Shown: positions 62,571-64,000 of the stretch, piece after piece
Layout of the letters: each line of letters starts with the position of its first letter
How positions within the stretch are numbered: position 1 is the stretch's first letter
DNA from: Clostridium sp. TW13
GTDB lineage: Bacteria; Bacillota; Clostridia; Clostridiales; Clostridiaceae
NCBI RefSeq assembly: GCF_024345225.1
Contig: NZ_BROD01000001.1
Location: forward strand, 372,001 to 436,000
Direction of reading: 5' to 3'
Length of the DNA stretch: 64,000 bases
The notes under the pieces: generated by a model
Seen by the model: the letters and a program-made list of their open reading frames with translations, nothing else
What the model was told of the DNA's origin: nothing
Database searches by the model: none
Position numbers and translations under genes: made by a program

Positions 62571-63173
62571 ATGAGCACTAAAGTTGGTATATTTGGTGGA
62601 ACATTTGATCCTATTCATAATGGCCACCTTTATATCGCCTATGAGGCTTTAAATCAGTTAAAGCTTGATAAAATTATATTTATTCCAGGTGGAAACCCTC
62701 CTCACAAAAGTTTCAGCAGTGTATCAGATGCAAACCAAAGATATAAGATGGTGGAGCTTGCCATAAAGTCTTACGAAAACTTTGAGATAAGTGATTATGA
62801 ACTTAAGAAAACAACTAAATCTTATTCCTTTGAAACATTGGAATACTATAAGAGCCTAAATATAGGTGAATTATATTTTATCTTAGGAGCAGATTCATTA
62901 ATAACCATTGATTCATGGAAAAATGTTGATAGGATAATGGAAGCTGCAACGTTAGTAGTATTTAATAGACCAGGTTTTACAAAAGAACAGCTTGTTGAAA
63001 AAAAAGCTGAGGTGGAGCATAAGTATAATAAAAAGATTATTTATTTAGACTTGCTGAATTTAGAGATAAGTTCAAGTGGGGTTAGAGAAGAAATATCTAC
63101 AGGAAAAAGAGTTGATTTCTTTATACCTGATTCTGTAAAACGGTATATAGAAGAGAATAACATATATAGATAG
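62571..63173 (+). CDS. nadD: Nicotinate-nucleotide adenylyltransferase
   Basis: 200 residues; adds AMP to nicotinate mononucleotide in NAD synthesis. Nucleotide-binding blocks GIFGGTFDPIHNGH (about res 7-20) and ISSSGVREEI (about 166-175). Starts one base after the yhbY stop. Size is standard. Confidence 0.95.
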   Translation: MSTKVGIFGGTFDPIHNGHLYIAYEALNQLKLDKIIFIPGGNPPHKSFSSVSDANQRYKMVELAIKSYENFEISDYELKKTTKSYSFETLEYYKSLNIGELYFILGADSLITIDSWKNVDRIMEAATLVVFNRPGFTKEQLVEKKAEVEHKYNKKIIYLDLLNLEISSSGVREEISTGKRVDFFIPDSVKRYIEENNIYR

Positions 63174-63184
63174 GAGACATTTCT

Positions 63185-63760
63185 ATGTGGGGTAGAAATC
63201 AAATTTTAGAATATATAAAGGAAAACTTAAAAGAAAGCAGATATATTCATACACTAGGCGTAGCTCAAAGTGCTATAGAGCTAGCAAAAATAAATAATGT
63301 GAATCAAGATAGGGTTGAAGTGGCAGCACTAATTCATGATTGTGCAAAAAATATGCCAGTAGACGAAATGTATAGAATTCTTGAAGAAAATAATTATGAA
63401 ATAGATGAAGTGATGAAAGCTTCTCCACAACTTTTACATGGAAAGGTTGGAGCTATAATAGGAAATACTATTATGGGCATTGAAGATGAAGAAATTCTTT
63501 CAGCTGTAGAATTTCATACAACAGGAAAAAAAGATATGACTACCATTGAAAAAATAATATATATAGCAGATTACATAGAACCAAATAGAAATTATCCGGG
63601 CATAGAATTTTTAAGAAAAACAACTTTTGAAGATTTAAATGAAGGAGTTTTGCAAGGTTTATCGAATACTATTACCTATGTGGTAAAAAATGGATTATTA
63701 ATTCATCCACTATCAGTAGAAGCAAGAAACTATTTGATACAAGAAAAAAATAATTCGTAA
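63185..63760 (+). CDS. yqeK: YqeK-family HD-domain Ap4A hydrolase
   Basis: 191 residues with an HD metal site: HTLGVAQSAIELA (His about res 20), HDCAKN (His-Asp about 50-51), LLHGKVGA and HTTGKKDMT, and IADYIEPNR. YqeK members split diadenosine tetraphosphate symmetrically to ADP. Start after TAGGAGACATTTCT, 11 bases after nadD. Confidence 0.94.
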   Translation: MWGRNQILEYIKENLKESRYIHTLGVAQSAIELAKINNVNQDRVEVAALIHDCAKNMPVDEMYRILEENNYEIDEVMKASPQLLHGKVGAIIGNTIMGIEDEEILSAVEFHTTGKKDMTTIEKIIYIADYIEPNRNYPGIEFLRKTTFEDLNEGVLQGLSNTITYVVKNGLLIHPLSVEARNYLIQEKNNS

Positions 63761-63770
63761 GGGTGGTAGT

Positions 63771-64000
63771 ATGCTAGGATGTAAAAGTGATAATGGTAGG
63801 TTCAAGGTAGCTGTATTGGTTTTGTTAGTTCTTTGTGCATTGATATGTGCGGGAACTTTTTTTTCTAAGCTTGATGGAAATATAAGTAATAAATACAATA
63901 TAGCGGCAGCTAAGAAGCAGTATAATAACAAGTCAATTAATATTTTGCTATTAGGAATTGATGAGGTTCAAAATATTAATTCTAAAAACAATAAGACTAA
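63771..64000 (+). CDS. LytR-CpsA-Psr family protein, N-terminus only (window edge)
   Basis: The window cuts it at codon 77. It starts at ATG 63771, after GGGTGG. Visible part: short cytoplasmic N-terminus, one hydrophobic helix (about res 13-33), then NKSINILLLGID, the start of the LCP catalytic domain that transfers glycopolymers to the cell wall. Position after yqeK is usual in Clostridium. Confidence 0.8.
   Translation, partial: MLGCKSDNGRFKVAVLVLLVLCALICAGTFFSKLDGNISNKYNIAAAKKQYNNKSINILLLGIDEVQNINSKNNKT

Overview
The window is a contiguous piece of chromosome from a spore-forming, AT-rich (about 30% G+C by eye) Gram-positive bacterium, almost certainly Clostridium sensu stricto or a very close relative. 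The evidence is two alpha/beta-type spore proteins, a SpoIVFA/SpoIVFB-like pair, strong GGAGG-type ribosome binding sites, THF and TPP riboswitches, an L21 leader, and the linked order maf-radC-mreBCD-PBP2-minCDE-rodA-mgsA-spoIVFAB followed by radical SAM/DUF2344-rng-rplU-prp-rpmA-obg-yhbY-nadD-yqeK-LCP. No rRNA, tRNA, CRISPR array, prophage or transposase gene was seen.

Bases 1-10500: two SASP genes; a yhaO/yhaN-like nuclease/ATPase pair; a small anchored protein; folT under a THF riboswitch; a PH-like membrane protein; a secreted CAP-domain protein; thiC under a TPP riboswitch with a terminator; and an orphan metal-binding lipoprotein. Bases 10600-24000 are more accessory: two small YbjN-like proteins, a membrane-anchored MutS-like ATPase, a DUF262/DUF1524 (GmrSD-like) candidate defence gene with a structured leader, a GNAT, an EAL-HDOD protein, a degenerate M28 peptidase, a P-loop/LexA-type S24 fusion, a DnaQ-like exonuclease whose ribosome binding site lies inside a perfect 22-bp hairpin, a CBS protein, a polytopic membrane protein followed directly by a decayed partial copy of itself, and a phospholipase C-like protein.

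Bases 24700-31700: an aminotransferase, a PspA-type envelope-stress cluster (Ser/Gly-rich membrane protein, PspA, Cys-rich protein), an S1-domain protein, a TPR protein and pyruvate kinase. Bases 32000-34050 hold four small acidic proteins that look like orphan immunity genes, with short pieces between them that read like C-terminal ends of lost toxins. Then come endonuclease V, a small membrane protein, a secreted papain/transglutaminase-like protein with a starch-binding-like domain, and PepD.

Bases 38900-64000 are core: a SPOR protein, Maf, RadC, the MreBCD elongasome, two tandem large class B PBPs, MinCDE, a RodA/FtsW protein, methylglyoxal synthase, the sigma-K processing pair, tRNA/rRNA-related enzymes, ribosomal proteins L21 and L27 with the Prp protease that trims L27, Obg, YhbY, NadD, YqeK and the start of a LytR-CpsA-Psr gene cut by the window edge.

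The most notable unexplained structure is a dispersed palindromic repeat family (ends AGGCATCTGAAAAT...TTTGAAGATGCCT) with at least ten full, short or degenerate copies in intergenic positions. Two copies of about 160 bp are nearly identical and differ by compensatory base changes in their stems, so the folded form appears to be conserved. One supplies the rodA stop codon and another supplies a false upstream TTG start for the MutS-like gene.
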